A stretch of DNA of 64,000 nucleotides, taken from an uncultured Clostridia bacterium (lineage in GTDB: Bacteria; Bacillota; Clostridia; Christensenellales; Borkfalkiaceae). This document shows positions 9,478 to 18,281 of the stretch, in pieces. The translations under genes were made by a program, and so were the position numbers. A model generated the notes under the pieces. It made no database searches, was not told the origin of the DNA, and was given only the letters and a program-made list of their open reading frames with translations. Positions within the stretch are counted from its first letter, which is position 1; each line of letters starts with the position of its first letter. The stretch lies in the NCBI GenBank assembly GCA_947624225.1, contig CANQJF010000004.1:1-64000 (forward strand). The letters run 5' to 3'.

Positions 9478-10017
9478 ATGGACAAAAAAGTTTTGGTCAT
9501 CTCGTCAAGTTACAGGACAAAGGGCAATTCGGCGCGGCTTGCCGAGGAATTCGTGAAAGGCGCGGCCGAGGCGGGGAACGACATCGAATTTATCTCCCTG
9601 CACGACAAAAATATAGGCTTCTGCCGCGGGTGCCTTACTTGTCAAAAGACAAAGAGGTGCATCATTCACGACGATGCGGACATGATCCGCGAAAAAATGC
9701 TCCATGCGGACGCGGTTGTCTTTGCCACACCTGTTTACTACTATGGAATAAGCGGACAGCTGAAAACCCTGCTCGACCGCGCTAATCCGCTGTATGCTTC
9801 GGATTATCGATTTCGTGAAATTTATCTGCTCTTTGCGGCGGCGGAAGATGGCGAAGATGCCGAGAAAAGAACTCTTGCGGGCTTTGACGGCTGGGTCGTT
9901 TGCTATGATAAGGCGCACCTTGCGGGCTATGTGTTTTGCGGCGGCGTGAACGACGTCGGCGACATCGAAGGCAATCAAAAGCTCGAAGAAGCCTATCGGA
10001 TGGGGAAGTCACTATAA
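9478..10017 (+). CDS. NADPH-dependent FMN reductase-like / iron-sulfur flavoprotein-type flavodoxin-fold protein
   Basis: KVLVISSSYRTKGNSARLAEEFVKGAAEAG...NIGFCRGCLTCQKTKRCIIHDDADMIREKMLHADAVVFATPVYYYGISGQLKTLLDR. Confidence 0.85.
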   Translation: MDKKVLVISSSYRTKGNSARLAEEFVKGAAEAGNDIEFISLHDKNIGFCRGCLTCQKTKRCIIHDDADMIREKMLHADAVVFATPVYYYGISGQLKTLLDRANPLYASDYRFREIYLLFAAAEDGEDAEKRTLAGFDGWVVCYDKAHLAGYVFCGGVNDVGDIEGNQKLEEAYRMGKSL

Positions 10018-10052
10018 ATTTGCCCAAAATTTGCCCAAAAAAGGAGCAGATC

Positions 10053-11597
10053 ATGAAGAAGAAGTTTGTTTTTATTCTGACAGCGCTCGTGCTGTGCCTC
10101 ATCCTTGTCCTCTCCGCTTGCGGCGGCAATGGCGGCAACGGTGGCAATGGTGGCAATGGGGGTAATACCTATTATACGGTCACTTTCGATCCGCAGGGCG
10201 GGAGCGCGGTAGAAAGTCAGCGCGTTCTCGCGGGAAATCCCGTGCGCACACCATCCACGCCTACAAACGGCGAACTCCTGTTTCAAGGGTGGTTTGCTTC
10301 CGCAGACGCGAGCGCCGAGCAGTGGAACTTTGAAACAGGTCGCATTGGCGGCGATATGACGCTCTTTGCGCATTGGGCGGCGGATACGTCCGAGCCGACG
10401 GCAAGCATTACTTATGAAAAGACAGCGGATAATACGGGCTATATCGTCACGGGCGCGGGACAGGAAGCGAAGATCGTCATCCCCGAAACCTATGATAATT
10501 TGCCCGTCGTGGAGATCGGGGAAAGCGCGTTTGCCTATTCCAAGCATAAATCGAATATTATTTCTGTCACGATCCCCGATTCGGTCACGAAAATCGGTTT
10601 AAACGCTTTCTATAATCAAGACGCGCTCGAAACCGTGAACATCGGAACAAACAGCAAGCTCGCATCCATTGAAAACAACGCCTTTTCGGGCAATCGCGCG
10701 CTGAAAGGGTTTTATCTTCCCGCAGGCGCGATAGAGCTCGGCGACAGTGTGTTCAATAATTGCGGCTCGCTCGACAGTTTTACCGTCGCAAGCGGGAACA
10801 CGGCTTATTCGGGCGAGGGAAACAATTTGATAGACCGCGCCGCGCACACGATCATTCGCGGGAGCAACCAAAGCGTCATTCCCGAAACGGTCACAAAAAT
10901 CGGCGTTGCCGCGTTCCGCAGGGCGACCATGACGACGCTCACCATTCCCGCCTCCGTCACCGTCATTGAAAAGTACGCCTTTTCGGATAGTTCGATCGTC
11001 ACGATCAATTATAAAGGGACAGAGGAGGCGTGGGACAAAGCAGTTCGCGACGAAAACGGAAAGGAGCGGATGTGGAAATCGACGCGGCAAGACATTACCG
11101 TACATTGCGCGGATGCGACAACAACAAGTCTTGTCGCCTACTTCTCGGCAACGGGCAACACAGAAGCCGTTGCGGAGAAAATTGCGGAGGCGACGGGCGG
11201 CACGCTCTATGAGATCGTGCCAAAAGTTCCCTATACCAAGGAGGATCTCAATTACAGCGACAGCGCCACGCGTGCGACCAAGGAGCAACGAGATCCCGAT
11301 GCTCGGCCTCAAATTGAGGGCTCCGTTTCGGACATGGGTGCCTTCGATGTCGTCTATCTCGGTTATCCCATTTGGTGGGGGACCGCGCCGAAGATCATCT
11401 GCACTTTCCTTGAAAGCTATGATTTTACGGGCAAGACCGTCGTTCCGTTCTGTACCTCGGGATCCAGCGGGATCGCGCCGAGCATTCCCGCGCTGAAAGA
11501 GATAGCGCCCGCCGCGAATTGGCTTTCGGGCATGCGGTTTTCTTCCTCGGCCTCCAAGAGCGACGTGGAGAATTGGCTCGGCGGGTTGACCTATTAG
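10053..11597 (+). CDS. Lipoprotein: signal + (Gly-Gly-Asn)n linker + InlB-type repeat + BspA-like LRR_5 region + C-terminal flavodoxin domain
   Basis: MKKKFVFILTALVLCLILVLSACGGNGGNGGNGGNGG; YTVTFDPQGGSAVESQRV...LLFQGWFASADA; ISVTIPDSVTKIGLNAFYNQDALETVNIG...; SLVAYFSATGNTEAVAEKIAEATGG...YLGYPIWWGTAPKIICTFLESYDFTGKTVVPFCTSGSSGI; SD aaggag upstream. Confidence 0.9.
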   Translation: MKKKFVFILTALVLCLILVLSACGGNGGNGGNGGNGGNTYYTVTFDPQGGSAVESQRVLAGNPVRTPSTPTNGELLFQGWFASADASAEQWNFETGRIGGDMTLFAHWAADTSEPTASITYEKTADNTGYIVTGAGQEAKIVIPETYDNLPVVEIGESAFAYSKHKSNIISVTIPDSVTKIGLNAFYNQDALETVNIGTNSKLASIENNAFSGNRALKGFYLPAGAIELGDSVFNNCGSLDSFTVASGNTAYSGEGNNLIDRAAHTIIRGSNQSVIPETVTKIGVAAFRRATMTTLTIPASVTVIEKYAFSDSSIVTINYKGTEEAWDKAVRDENGKERMWKSTRQDITVHCADATTTSLVAYFSATGNTEAVAEKIAEATGGTLYEIVPKVPYTKEDLNYSDSATRATKEQRDPDARPQIEGSVSDMGAFDVVYLGYPIWWGTAPKIICTFLESYDFTGKTVVPFCTSGSSGIAPSIPALKEIAPAANWLSGMRFSSSASKSDVENWLGGLTY

Positions 11598-11610
11598 TCC
11601 GTTCTTTAAC

Positions 11611-11648
11611 AAAAAGGCCTGTGCCAATCGGTGCAGGCCTTATTTTTA
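11611..11648 (+). terminator. Rho-independent terminator ending the redox gene run
   Basis: aaggcctgtgcc-aatc-ggtgcaggcctt-attttt. Confidence 0.8.
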
Positions 11649-11813
11649 CCATGTGTCTTTGCAGGATAAGCCGCCTGAGCTGCTCGTTCTTTGTTTGTTC
11701 GCGCTGTGCGAAAAGTTTTACTTTTAGGGCTATCCATAGAGAAATCCCGTATTTCGCTTGCCAACATTCGGCGCGGTATGATATTATGAAAACATGTCAA
11801 TCGGGGGTAGTTT

Positions 11814-12323
11814 ATGAAAGTCATTGCCAAGCAGAGAAACAGCAAAATGTGTGCCATTTGCGGGTTAGACAACGTGTATGGCGTGCGCGCGCCCTTTTAT
11901 TCCATGGAGGACGGCAGCGTCGCGACGATTTTTTCCTATCGGGAAGAGCACCAGAGCTATCCGGGGAGGGTGCACGGCGGGATGATCACGGCCATGCTCG
12001 ATGAAATGGGCCTGCGCGCCCTGTGGGCCAAGGAGGGTGGCGAGTTCACTTACGGCGTCACGCTCTCCCTCGAAACAAAATACAGAAAGCCGGTGCCGTA
12101 CGGGGTCCCGCTCATCGGGTGGGGGAAGATCGTGCGCGAGACAGGCAATTTTCTCACGGCGGAGTGCTGCATCATGGACGAGGCCCGCGCCGTGCTCGCC
12201 AACGCGACGATCAAGTATATCAAGCTCACGCCCAAGCAGATCAGTGAGGGCGTCAACGAGCACGAGGAGATGTGTTATCTCATTCAAGACGGCGTTTCGG
12301 AGATCGATTTGCCCGTGGATTGA
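11814..12323 (+). CDS. PaaI-type hotdog-fold thioesterase
   Basis: EEHQSYPGRVHGGMITAMLDEMGLRALWAKEGGEFTYGVTLSLETKYRKPVPYGVPLIGWG. Confidence 0.8.
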   Translation: MKVIAKQRNSKMCAICGLDNVYGVRAPFYSMEDGSVATIFSYREEHQSYPGRVHGGMITAMLDEMGLRALWAKEGGEFTYGVTLSLETKYRKPVPYGVPLIGWGKIVRETGNFLTAECCIMDEARAVLANATIKYIKLTPKQISEGVNEHEEMCYLIQDGVSEIDLPVD

Positions 12324-12486
12324 CCCCGCGGCAATTCTATCAAGGAAGCGAAACACGGCAGCGTGGCTCAATGTAAGAAAAGACAGAGGATGTGGGCACC
12401 ATGTCCGAGTGTAACGTGTAAAAACAGAGAAGTTGCATAAATTTATCGCCTTATCTGAGGGCGGATGTTTTTCGGACGAAAGAGTC

Positions 12487-12517
12487 CAAAGGACGGCCGT
12501 CCTTTTGTTTTGTACGG
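12487..12517. terminator. Intrinsic terminator-like hairpin
   Basis: caaaggacggccgtcctttTGTTTTG. Confidence 0.6.
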
Positions 12518-12545
12518 AATGTGTCGATTCCCATCGTTTTGGCGC

Positions 12546-12575
12546 TTGACAAAAGCATTCTCCGCATGATACAAT
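12546..12575 (+). promoter_or_regulatory. Promoter TTGACA-18-TACAAT directly abutting the carbonic anhydrase ATG
   Basis: -10 ends 6 nt before ATG at 12582; no SD between. Confidence 0.7.
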
Positions 12576-12581
12576 GTTGTC

Positions 12582-13133
12582 ATGCAGACAAAGATCACCG
12601 CCGAGAAGGCGATCGAGAAACTATTGGAGGGCAACCGCCGCTTCCTCAAAGAAAAACAGTTGGGAAATTTTTCTCCCGAGATTCGCCGCCGCCTCTTCGA
12701 GGAGGGGCAGTCCCCATACGCTGTGATCGTGGCGTGCTCGGATTCCCGCGTCGTCCCCGAGGCGATTTTCGACGCCGGGCTGGGCGAGCTCTTCACCGTC
12801 CGCGTCGCGGGCAACGTCGTCGGCATGCCCCAGCTCGCCAGCATCGAATATGCTGTTTCGCATTTGGGCTGTCCGCTCGTCGTCGTGCTCGGGCACACGG
12901 GTTGCGGGGCGGTCGCCGCCGCACTCGAAGGGGGTGCACACGGGCTCATCTCCGCGCTGACGGACGAGATCCTCCGTGCGATTGCGCCGACCGATCTGCC
13001 CGAGGTCGCATGCCGCAAGAATGCGCGCTTCGTCGCGGAGGCCATCGGCGAGGCCCTGTCGAAAGAGGGGTGCTCGGTGCGCGTCGTCGCTGCCGTCTAT
13101 GATATCCGCGAGGGCTCGGTGGAGCTCCTGTGA
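12582..13133 (+). CDS. Beta-class carbonic anhydrase
   Basis: VIVACSDSRVVPEAIFDAGLGELFTVRVAGNVVG...VVLGHTGCGAVAAAL. Confidence 0.93.
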   Translation: MQTKITAEKAIEKLLEGNRRFLKEKQLGNFSPEIRRRLFEEGQSPYAVIVACSDSRVVPEAIFDAGLGELFTVRVAGNVVGMPQLASIEYAVSHLGCPLVVVLGHTGCGAVAAALEGGAHGLISALTDEILRAIAPTDLPEVACRKNARFVAEAIGEALSKEGCSVRVVAAVYDIREGSVELL

Positions 13134-13331
13134 CATCATCGGGCGATACCATGTCCGCGATGTATTGTTTTAAAAACCATTTCTTGAAAAATTTTTTCGA
13201 AGTGGGGACGCGCATTCACAACTTATGTTGAAAGGGCACAAAAGAAAAATTTTTCCAAAATGAATGCGCCTCGGATACATTTATCATGTGTTTGTGCTAT
13301 AATATTGTAGAGAAGAAGCAAGAGGAGCGCT

Positions 13332-14153
13332 ATGAATACTTTATTTGTGACAGATTTAGACGGCACTCTGCTGACGCGCGAGGAGAAAGTCTCGCCGTAT
13401 AGTTGCGAGCACCTCAACCGCCTCATCGACGCGGGGATGCTCTTTACGTACGCCACGGCACGTTCTGCACGGAGCGCTTTCCGTGCGCTTGCGGGGTTGA
13501 ATCTCCGCGTGCCGGCGATCCTCTACAACGGCGGGGTGATTTACGATTTCAACACCGCAAAGACGCTTTCCTATTCTGTTTTCACCGACGATCAAAAGGG
13601 ATATTTGCTCGACGTGCTTCTTCGCCGCGGCATCATTCCCGTTGTATTCAGCGCGCATCCGGGGCGCGAGCAGGTGCGCTGGCTCAAAGGCGGCGAGAGC
13701 GAGGGCATCCGCCGCTATCTCTCTCGCAGATTAGATGACGACCGCCTCGTCCCCGCTTATTCGGAGCGCGATCTCCTCGACGGGACGGTGCTTTACTTTA
13801 AATGTATCGGTCCCCGCGAGCAGATCGAGGGGGCTTGGAATGTCTTGAAATACGATACGCGCTTCATCTGCATATTCCATCAGGAGACCTATCAAAACGA
13901 TTTTTGGATGGAGATCTCCCCCCGCGAGGCCACCAAGGCGAACGGCGTAAAATTTTTGCGAGAATATCTCGGATGCGATAGGATCGTCTGCTTTGGGGAT
14001 ACCTCCAACGATTCGGACATGTTCGATGTGTGCGATGAAAAGTATGCCGTCATGAATGCCGACGCATGGCTCAAAGAGAAAGCGACAGGCGTCATCGGCT
14101 ATTGCGAGGAGGACGGCGTGGCCAAGTTCCTCGAAGAGTACTTTAAAGGTTAA
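13332..14153 (+). CDS. HAD-superfamily Cof-like phosphatase
   Basis: MNTLFVTDLDGTLLTREEKVSPYSCEHLNRLI...IVCFGDTSNDSDMFDVCDEKYAVMNA. Confidence 0.9.
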   Translation: MNTLFVTDLDGTLLTREEKVSPYSCEHLNRLIDAGMLFTYATARSARSAFRALAGLNLRVPAILYNGGVIYDFNTAKTLSYSVFTDDQKGYLLDVLLRRGIIPVVFSAHPGREQVRWLKGGESEGIRRYLSRRLDDDRLVPAYSERDLLDGTVLYFKCIGPREQIEGAWNVLKYDTRFICIFHQETYQNDFWMEISPREATKANGVKFLREYLGCDRIVCFGDTSNDSDMFDVCDEKYAVMNADAWLKEKATGVIGYCEEDGVAKFLEEYFKG

Positions 14154-14440
14154 AGGAAGAGCCAGATGCCGCGGTAGGCGAGATAGAAGCAGAAGATATT
14201 AAAGACTGCAAGCATGGGAAGAAACACCATGAGGACAAAGCTCGAAAGACGGTATTTCATGGCGAGGAGGGAGACAAAGAGGGCGATGGCTCCGCCCATG
14301 ATCGCGGCGAGGAAGAGTTTTCCGTCGCCCGCAGCGGGTTCGCCCGCGTCCACACTGTCCCGTTGCGCCTTTACAAAGCGCCAGGCATAGAAGTTGACGG
14401 CCACGATGTATACTGTGAGGAGGATATAGAGAAACACCAT
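14150..14440 (-). CDS. Small integral membrane protein (possibly DUF1294-like)
   Basis: Three hydrophobic segments; LFLAAIMGGAIALFVSLLAMKYRLSSFVLMVFLPMLAVFNI; overlaps the HAD stop by 4 bp (convergent). Confidence 0.6.
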   Translation of the reverse strand: MVFLYILLTVYIVAVNFYAWRFVKAQRDSVDAGEPAAGDGKLFLAAIMGGAIALFVSLLAMKYRLSSFVLMVFLPMLAVFNIFCFYLAYRGIWLFL

Positions 14441-14485
14441 ATCCGCAGTATGCGCGGTTTATAGAAAATAAAAGGACGGACACAT

Positions 14486-16009
14486 ATGGAAAAGAAGAGG
14501 GCGTATATCAGCGTATACGATAAGCGCGGCATTGTGGATTTTTGCCGTTACCTCGTGGAGTATGGCTATGAACTCATCGCCACGGAGGGGACGGCGCGTG
14601 CACTCTCGGAAGCGGGTCTGCCCGTGCTCTCCGCGCACGACCTGACGGGATATCCCGAGCCGCTCGGCGGCAAGGTTCGCGCCATGCACCCCGCCATCTA
14701 CATGGGGATCATTGCCGGGAGCCTCACTCCCGAACAGCTCAGAGAGCTCGATGACGGCGATGTCTATCCCATCCAGCTTGTCGTCGTCAATCTCTATCCG
14801 TTCCAAAAGGACATGGAGGCGGGGCTGTCTTTCGAGGAAGCCTCCTCGCACATCGATGTGGGCGGGGTAGCCCTGCTCGATGCGGCCGCCAAGAGCTTTT
14901 TGCAGACGGTGGTCGTGTGCGATCCCGACGATTACGACCGCGTCCTCTGTGATCTTGCGGCAGGCGTCATTCCCGCAGATGAGCGGAAATACCTCATGTA
15001 TAAGTCTTTCTCCTATACGGCATCATACGACGCCCTCGTGGCACAGTACCTTTCCCATGAACTGAACATTCCTTTCCCCAAGACGTTCACCGTCACCTTT
15101 GAGAAAGCGCAGGACATCCGCTATGGGGAAAACCCGCATCAGCGCGCCGCGGTCTACCGCGAACCGCTCCTCAAAGAGGGCTCGCTCGCGCGCGCCAAAC
15201 AGCTTGCGGGGCCCGCGCTCACTTACAACTGCATCGAGGACGCCAACATTGCGCTCGAACTGATCAAGGAATTCGAGACGCCCGCCGTCGTCTTATGCAA
15301 ACACTGTGCGATTGCGGCCGTCGGGGTGGGTGAGAGCGTTCACGGCGCCTTTGCGCGCGTCTTGGAGAGCGTGCCGGATCCCGCCAATATGATTGCCGCG
15401 GTCAACGGCATCGTGGATGCCCGCCTTGCCGATTGCTTCCGCGGGCTGGGGCTCGAAGCCGTGCTTGCCGTGGGCTTTACGCCCGAGGCGATGGCAGAAT
15501 TGCATTACTATCCCGAGCTCGTCCTCCTCGAAAGCCCGGATATCCGCAGCAAGGTGCAGTTCTCCACCTTTGATATGACCAAGATTTACGGCGGCCTGCT
15601 CGTGCAGACATATGACACCTCGCTCTTCGGCGACCGCGTCTCGATTACCAAGCGTGCGCCCACGGAGGAGGAGTACGCGGCATTGGAATTCAACTATAAA
15701 ATTGCCAAGCACGCCCGTTCGAGTGCCGTCGTGATCGGGACCAAGGAGGGGACGGTGGGCATCGGCACGGGGCAGGTCAAGCGCGGCTTCGCGCTGGATG
15801 TTGCGCTTTCTTTGGCGGGCCCGCGTGCCAAGGGGGCAGTCCTCGCCTCCGACGCGGGATTTGCAGACGCCGCGTTCGTCGCCAAGTGTCAAAAGGCGGG
15901 CATCACTGCCATTGTCTGTTCGGGGACGCCGTCCGACGAGGCCGTTGCGCTCTGTGACAGGTACAAGATGGCGCTCGTTGTGAGCGGAAGCCGCCATTTC
16001 AAGAACTGA
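14486..16009 (+). CDS. purH: Bifunctional AICAR transformylase/IMP cyclohydrolase
   Basis: KRAYISVYDKRGIVDFCRYLVEYGYELIATEGTA...IRYGENPHQRAAVY...KHCAIAAVG; full length 507 aa. Confidence 0.93.
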   Translation: MEKKRAYISVYDKRGIVDFCRYLVEYGYELIATEGTARALSEAGLPVLSAHDLTGYPEPLGGKVRAMHPAIYMGIIAGSLTPEQLRELDDGDVYPIQLVVVNLYPFQKDMEAGLSFEEASSHIDVGGVALLDAAAKSFLQTVVVCDPDDYDRVLCDLAAGVIPADERKYLMYKSFSYTASYDALVAQYLSHELNIPFPKTFTVTFEKAQDIRYGENPHQRAAVYREPLLKEGSLARAKQLAGPALTYNCIEDANIALELIKEFETPAVVLCKHCAIAAVGVGESVHGAFARVLESVPDPANMIAAVNGIVDARLADCFRGLGLEAVLAVGFTPEAMAELHYYPELVLLESPDIRSKVQFSTFDMTKIYGGLLVQTYDTSLFGDRVSITKRAPTEEEYAALEFNYKIAKHARSSAVVIGTKEGTVGIGTGQVKRGFALDVALSLAGPRAKGAVLASDAGFADAAFVAKCQKAGITAIVCSGTPSDEAVALCDRYKMALVVSGSRHFKN

Positions 16010-16029
16010 GTTCTGCATGAGGTCTACTT

Positions 16030-17235
16030 ATGGAATCTCTCAGGGAGCTTTATAAGATCGGCAGAGGGCCGTCGAGTTCGCATACGATGGGCCCCTCGCG
16101 TGCGGCGACCCAATTCGCGGCACAATATTCTGAGGCGACGCGCTTTGTCGCCACGCTTCACGGTTCCCTTGCGCTCACGGGCAAGGGGCATCTCACGGAT
16201 GTCGCCGTAACCGACGCATTTGCGCCCAAGCCGTGCGAGGTGCGTTTTTGCATGCAGCCGGAGGAACTTCCCCATCCCAATGTCTTGGACCTCGAAGCCT
16301 ATGCGGAGGACAAGCTGCTCGGCAAGGAGCGGTATCTCTCCGTCGGCGGGGGAACGGTCCGCCGAGAGGGGGAACCCGGCGCGCAGGCGGAGCATGTCTA
16401 TCCGTTTGCCGATTTCGGGGAGATCATGGCCTACTGCCAACGCGAAAATTTAAAGCCGGAGGAAGTGGTTTATCGCTTTGAGGGAGAGGGAATCCGTGAT
16501 TTTCTCTCGCAAATTTGGCAGACGATGGTCTCCACCATCCGCAAGGGGTTGCAGGCAACGGGCAAACTTCCCGGGAGCTTGAAAGTGGACCGCAAGGCAA
16601 AGACGCTGTTTGAAACGGTTGCGGAGGATGAACAGTTGGAGGAGCGCGAAAAACGGCTGCTCTGTGCGTTCGCCTTTGCCACGAGCGAGGAGAATGCCGC
16701 GGGCGGTACGATCGTCACGGCGCCCACTTGCGGCGCAAGCGGCATCCTGCCCGCCGTCCTCTACTATCTCTCCAACCGGCACGGGTTTTCCCAAAACCGC
16801 GTTCTCGCGGCGCTTGCAACGGCGGGGCTTATCGGCATCACCGTCAAGCAGAATGCCTCTGTGAGCGGTGCGGAAGCGGGCTGTCAGGCAGAAGTGGGCA
16901 CGGCAACCTCCATGGCGGCCGCGGCCGTGTGCCGTCTCTTTGACGCCGGACTCGAACAGATCGAATATGCGGCGGAGATCGCGCTCGAACACCAGCTCGG
17001 CCTCACTTGCGATCCCATCGGGGGGTATGTGCAGATCCCCTGCATCGAGCGGAATGCCGTTGCCAGCCTTCGGGCGCTCTCCTCCGCCGAACTTTCGCGC
17101 GTGCTCACGGGGACGCGCAAGATCTCTTTCGATACGGTGGTCCGCACGATGTATGAGACGGGCAAGGACCTCTCCTCCCGCTACCGCGAGACCTCGGAGG
17201 GGGGGCTTGCCACCGTCTATAAGAGTTGCGATTGA
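16030..17235 (+). CDS. sdaA: L-serine ammonia-lyase (fused beta-alpha, iron-sulfur type)
   Basis: LRELYKIGRGPSSSHTMGPSRAA...AGGTIVTAPTCGASGILPAVLYYL...EHQLGLTCDPIGGYVQIPCIERNAVAS. Confidence 0.9.
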   Translation: MESLRELYKIGRGPSSSHTMGPSRAATQFAAQYSEATRFVATLHGSLALTGKGHLTDVAVTDAFAPKPCEVRFCMQPEELPHPNVLDLEAYAEDKLLGKERYLSVGGGTVRREGEPGAQAEHVYPFADFGEIMAYCQRENLKPEEVVYRFEGEGIRDFLSQIWQTMVSTIRKGLQATGKLPGSLKVDRKAKTLFETVAEDEQLEEREKRLLCAFAFATSEENAAGGTIVTAPTCGASGILPAVLYYLSNRHGFSQNRVLAALATAGLIGITVKQNASVSGAEAGCQAEVGTATSMAAAAVCRLFDAGLEQIEYAAEIALEHQLGLTCDPIGGYVQIPCIERNAVASLRALSSAELSRVLTGTRKISFDTVVRTMYETGKDLSSRYRETSEGGLATVYKSCD

Positions 17236-17310
17236 AAAGGGCCGCCCATCTTGGGCGAAAGAGGGGACTTTGCGTCGAGGGCGCCGTGCCCCGCATGCAA
17301 GGGATACAAT

Positions 17311-17358
17311 TGGATACAAAAATGAAAGCGGGCGACAGGGAATGTCGCCCGCTTTGGG
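17311..17358 (-). terminator. Terminator of the minus-strand TSCPD gene
   Basis: aaagcgggcgac-attccct-gtcgcccgcttt followed on minus strand by cattttt. Confidence 0.75.
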
Positions 17359-17369
17359 TCATAGATCGG

Positions 17370-17621
17370 TTATTTTTTGGTTGTCATATACGGTTCGAGC
17401 GCGAGCGCGAGCTGATCCGGGCAGGATGTGTTTTGGCGGCACCGGATCCCTTTCAAAAGGGGAACGACCTCATCGGGCGTCTTGCCCTCGACGAGACGGC
17501 TGATCCCCTGCAAATTGCCCGAACATCCGCCGATGAATTTCACGCCGTGAATGCGGTTTGCATCATCGAGCTCGAAGATGATCTGTTTGCTGCATGTGCC
17601 TTTTGTCGAATATGTGATCAT
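17370..17621 (-). CDS. TSCPD domain-containing protein (TIGR03905-like)
   Basis: MITYSTKGTCSKQIIFELDDANRIHGVKFIGGCSGNLQGISRLVEGKTPDEVVPLLKGIRCRQNTSCPDQLALAL. Confidence 0.88.
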   Translation of the reverse strand: MITYSTKGTCSKQIIFELDDANRIHGVKFIGGCSGNLQGISRLVEGKTPDEVVPLLKGIRCRQNTSCPDQLALALEPYMTTKK

Positions 17622-17635
17622 TTGATTTTCCTCCT

Positions 17636-18160
17636 TTAATCCACAAGGGTTTCGTACACGACAGAGTAGAGTTCGGCGGCCTTATCTTCCCATTTTTTGT
17701 AGATGCGGCTGGCGGTTTTTTTGTCCGGGACGACAAATTTGAGTTCGAGCATGGGCTGGACAGGGGCGAGGATCTTCAAAAATACGGTATACGTTCCGTC
17801 CTTGTTTTGGTAGTAATCCGAGCGGCATTCCTGCCTCGTCCTGAACTTTGCGCCGTTTGTCTTGACATAGCGGGAAATTTCCTCGCGGGAGCTTCGCGGA
17901 ATATTGATGTAGAAGTTCGCGAGCGTCTCCCTGCCCTCCGGGGTGATGGTGTAGAGAGGATCGTCGCCGCCGGGGATCTCGCAGATAAAACCGTCGGAGA
18001 GCATTTTGTGGATGAGCACGACACAGTCCATATAATTGATCCAATCATTGGAGGATGTGCACATATCCACGAGCGTACGCTCCGAGAGGGGGCTTTCCAT
18101 CTTGTCAAAGACAAAGAGGAGAATAAGTTTGTTGACCGAAGTCTCGCCTTTTATCTGCAT
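17636..18160 (-). CDS. DUF4364 family protein (winged-helix-like)
   Basis: NKLILLFVFDKMESPLSERTLVDMCTSSNDWINYMDCVVLIHKMLSDGFICEI...YTITPEGRETLANFYINIPRSSREEI. Confidence 0.82.
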   Translation of the reverse strand: MQIKGETSVNKLILLFVFDKMESPLSERTLVDMCTSSNDWINYMDCVVLIHKMLSDGFICEIPGGDDPLYTITPEGRETLANFYINIPRSSREEISRYVKTNGAKFRTRQECRSDYYQNKDGTYTVFLKILAPVQPMLELKFVVPDKKTASRIYKKWEDKAAELYSVVYETLVD

Positions 18161-18202
18161 GGGTATTTTTTATCGGGAATTCTTCCTGAAATCGCTTTAA
18201 GA

Positions 18203-18240
18203 CAAACAAGTCGCTTAAATCCTAAGCGACTTGTTTGCTT
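18203..18240. terminator. Long perfect hairpin between minus-strand genes (probable terminator)
   Basis: caaacaagtcgctta-aatcc-taagcgacttgtttg. Confidence 0.6.
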
Positions 18241-18281
18241 TCGCCTTTCGAAATTATTTGGCCGCCAAAGCGGATGGGATC

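Noticed and set aside
12324-12545. Possible small RNA between the thioesterase and carbonic anhydrase genes
   Set aside because: Hairpins and a terminator are present, but I could not identify a convincing promoter or a known RNA family.
16868-17503. 211-aa plus-strand ORF
   Set aside because: Out-of-frame inside sdaA, extending through a terminator.
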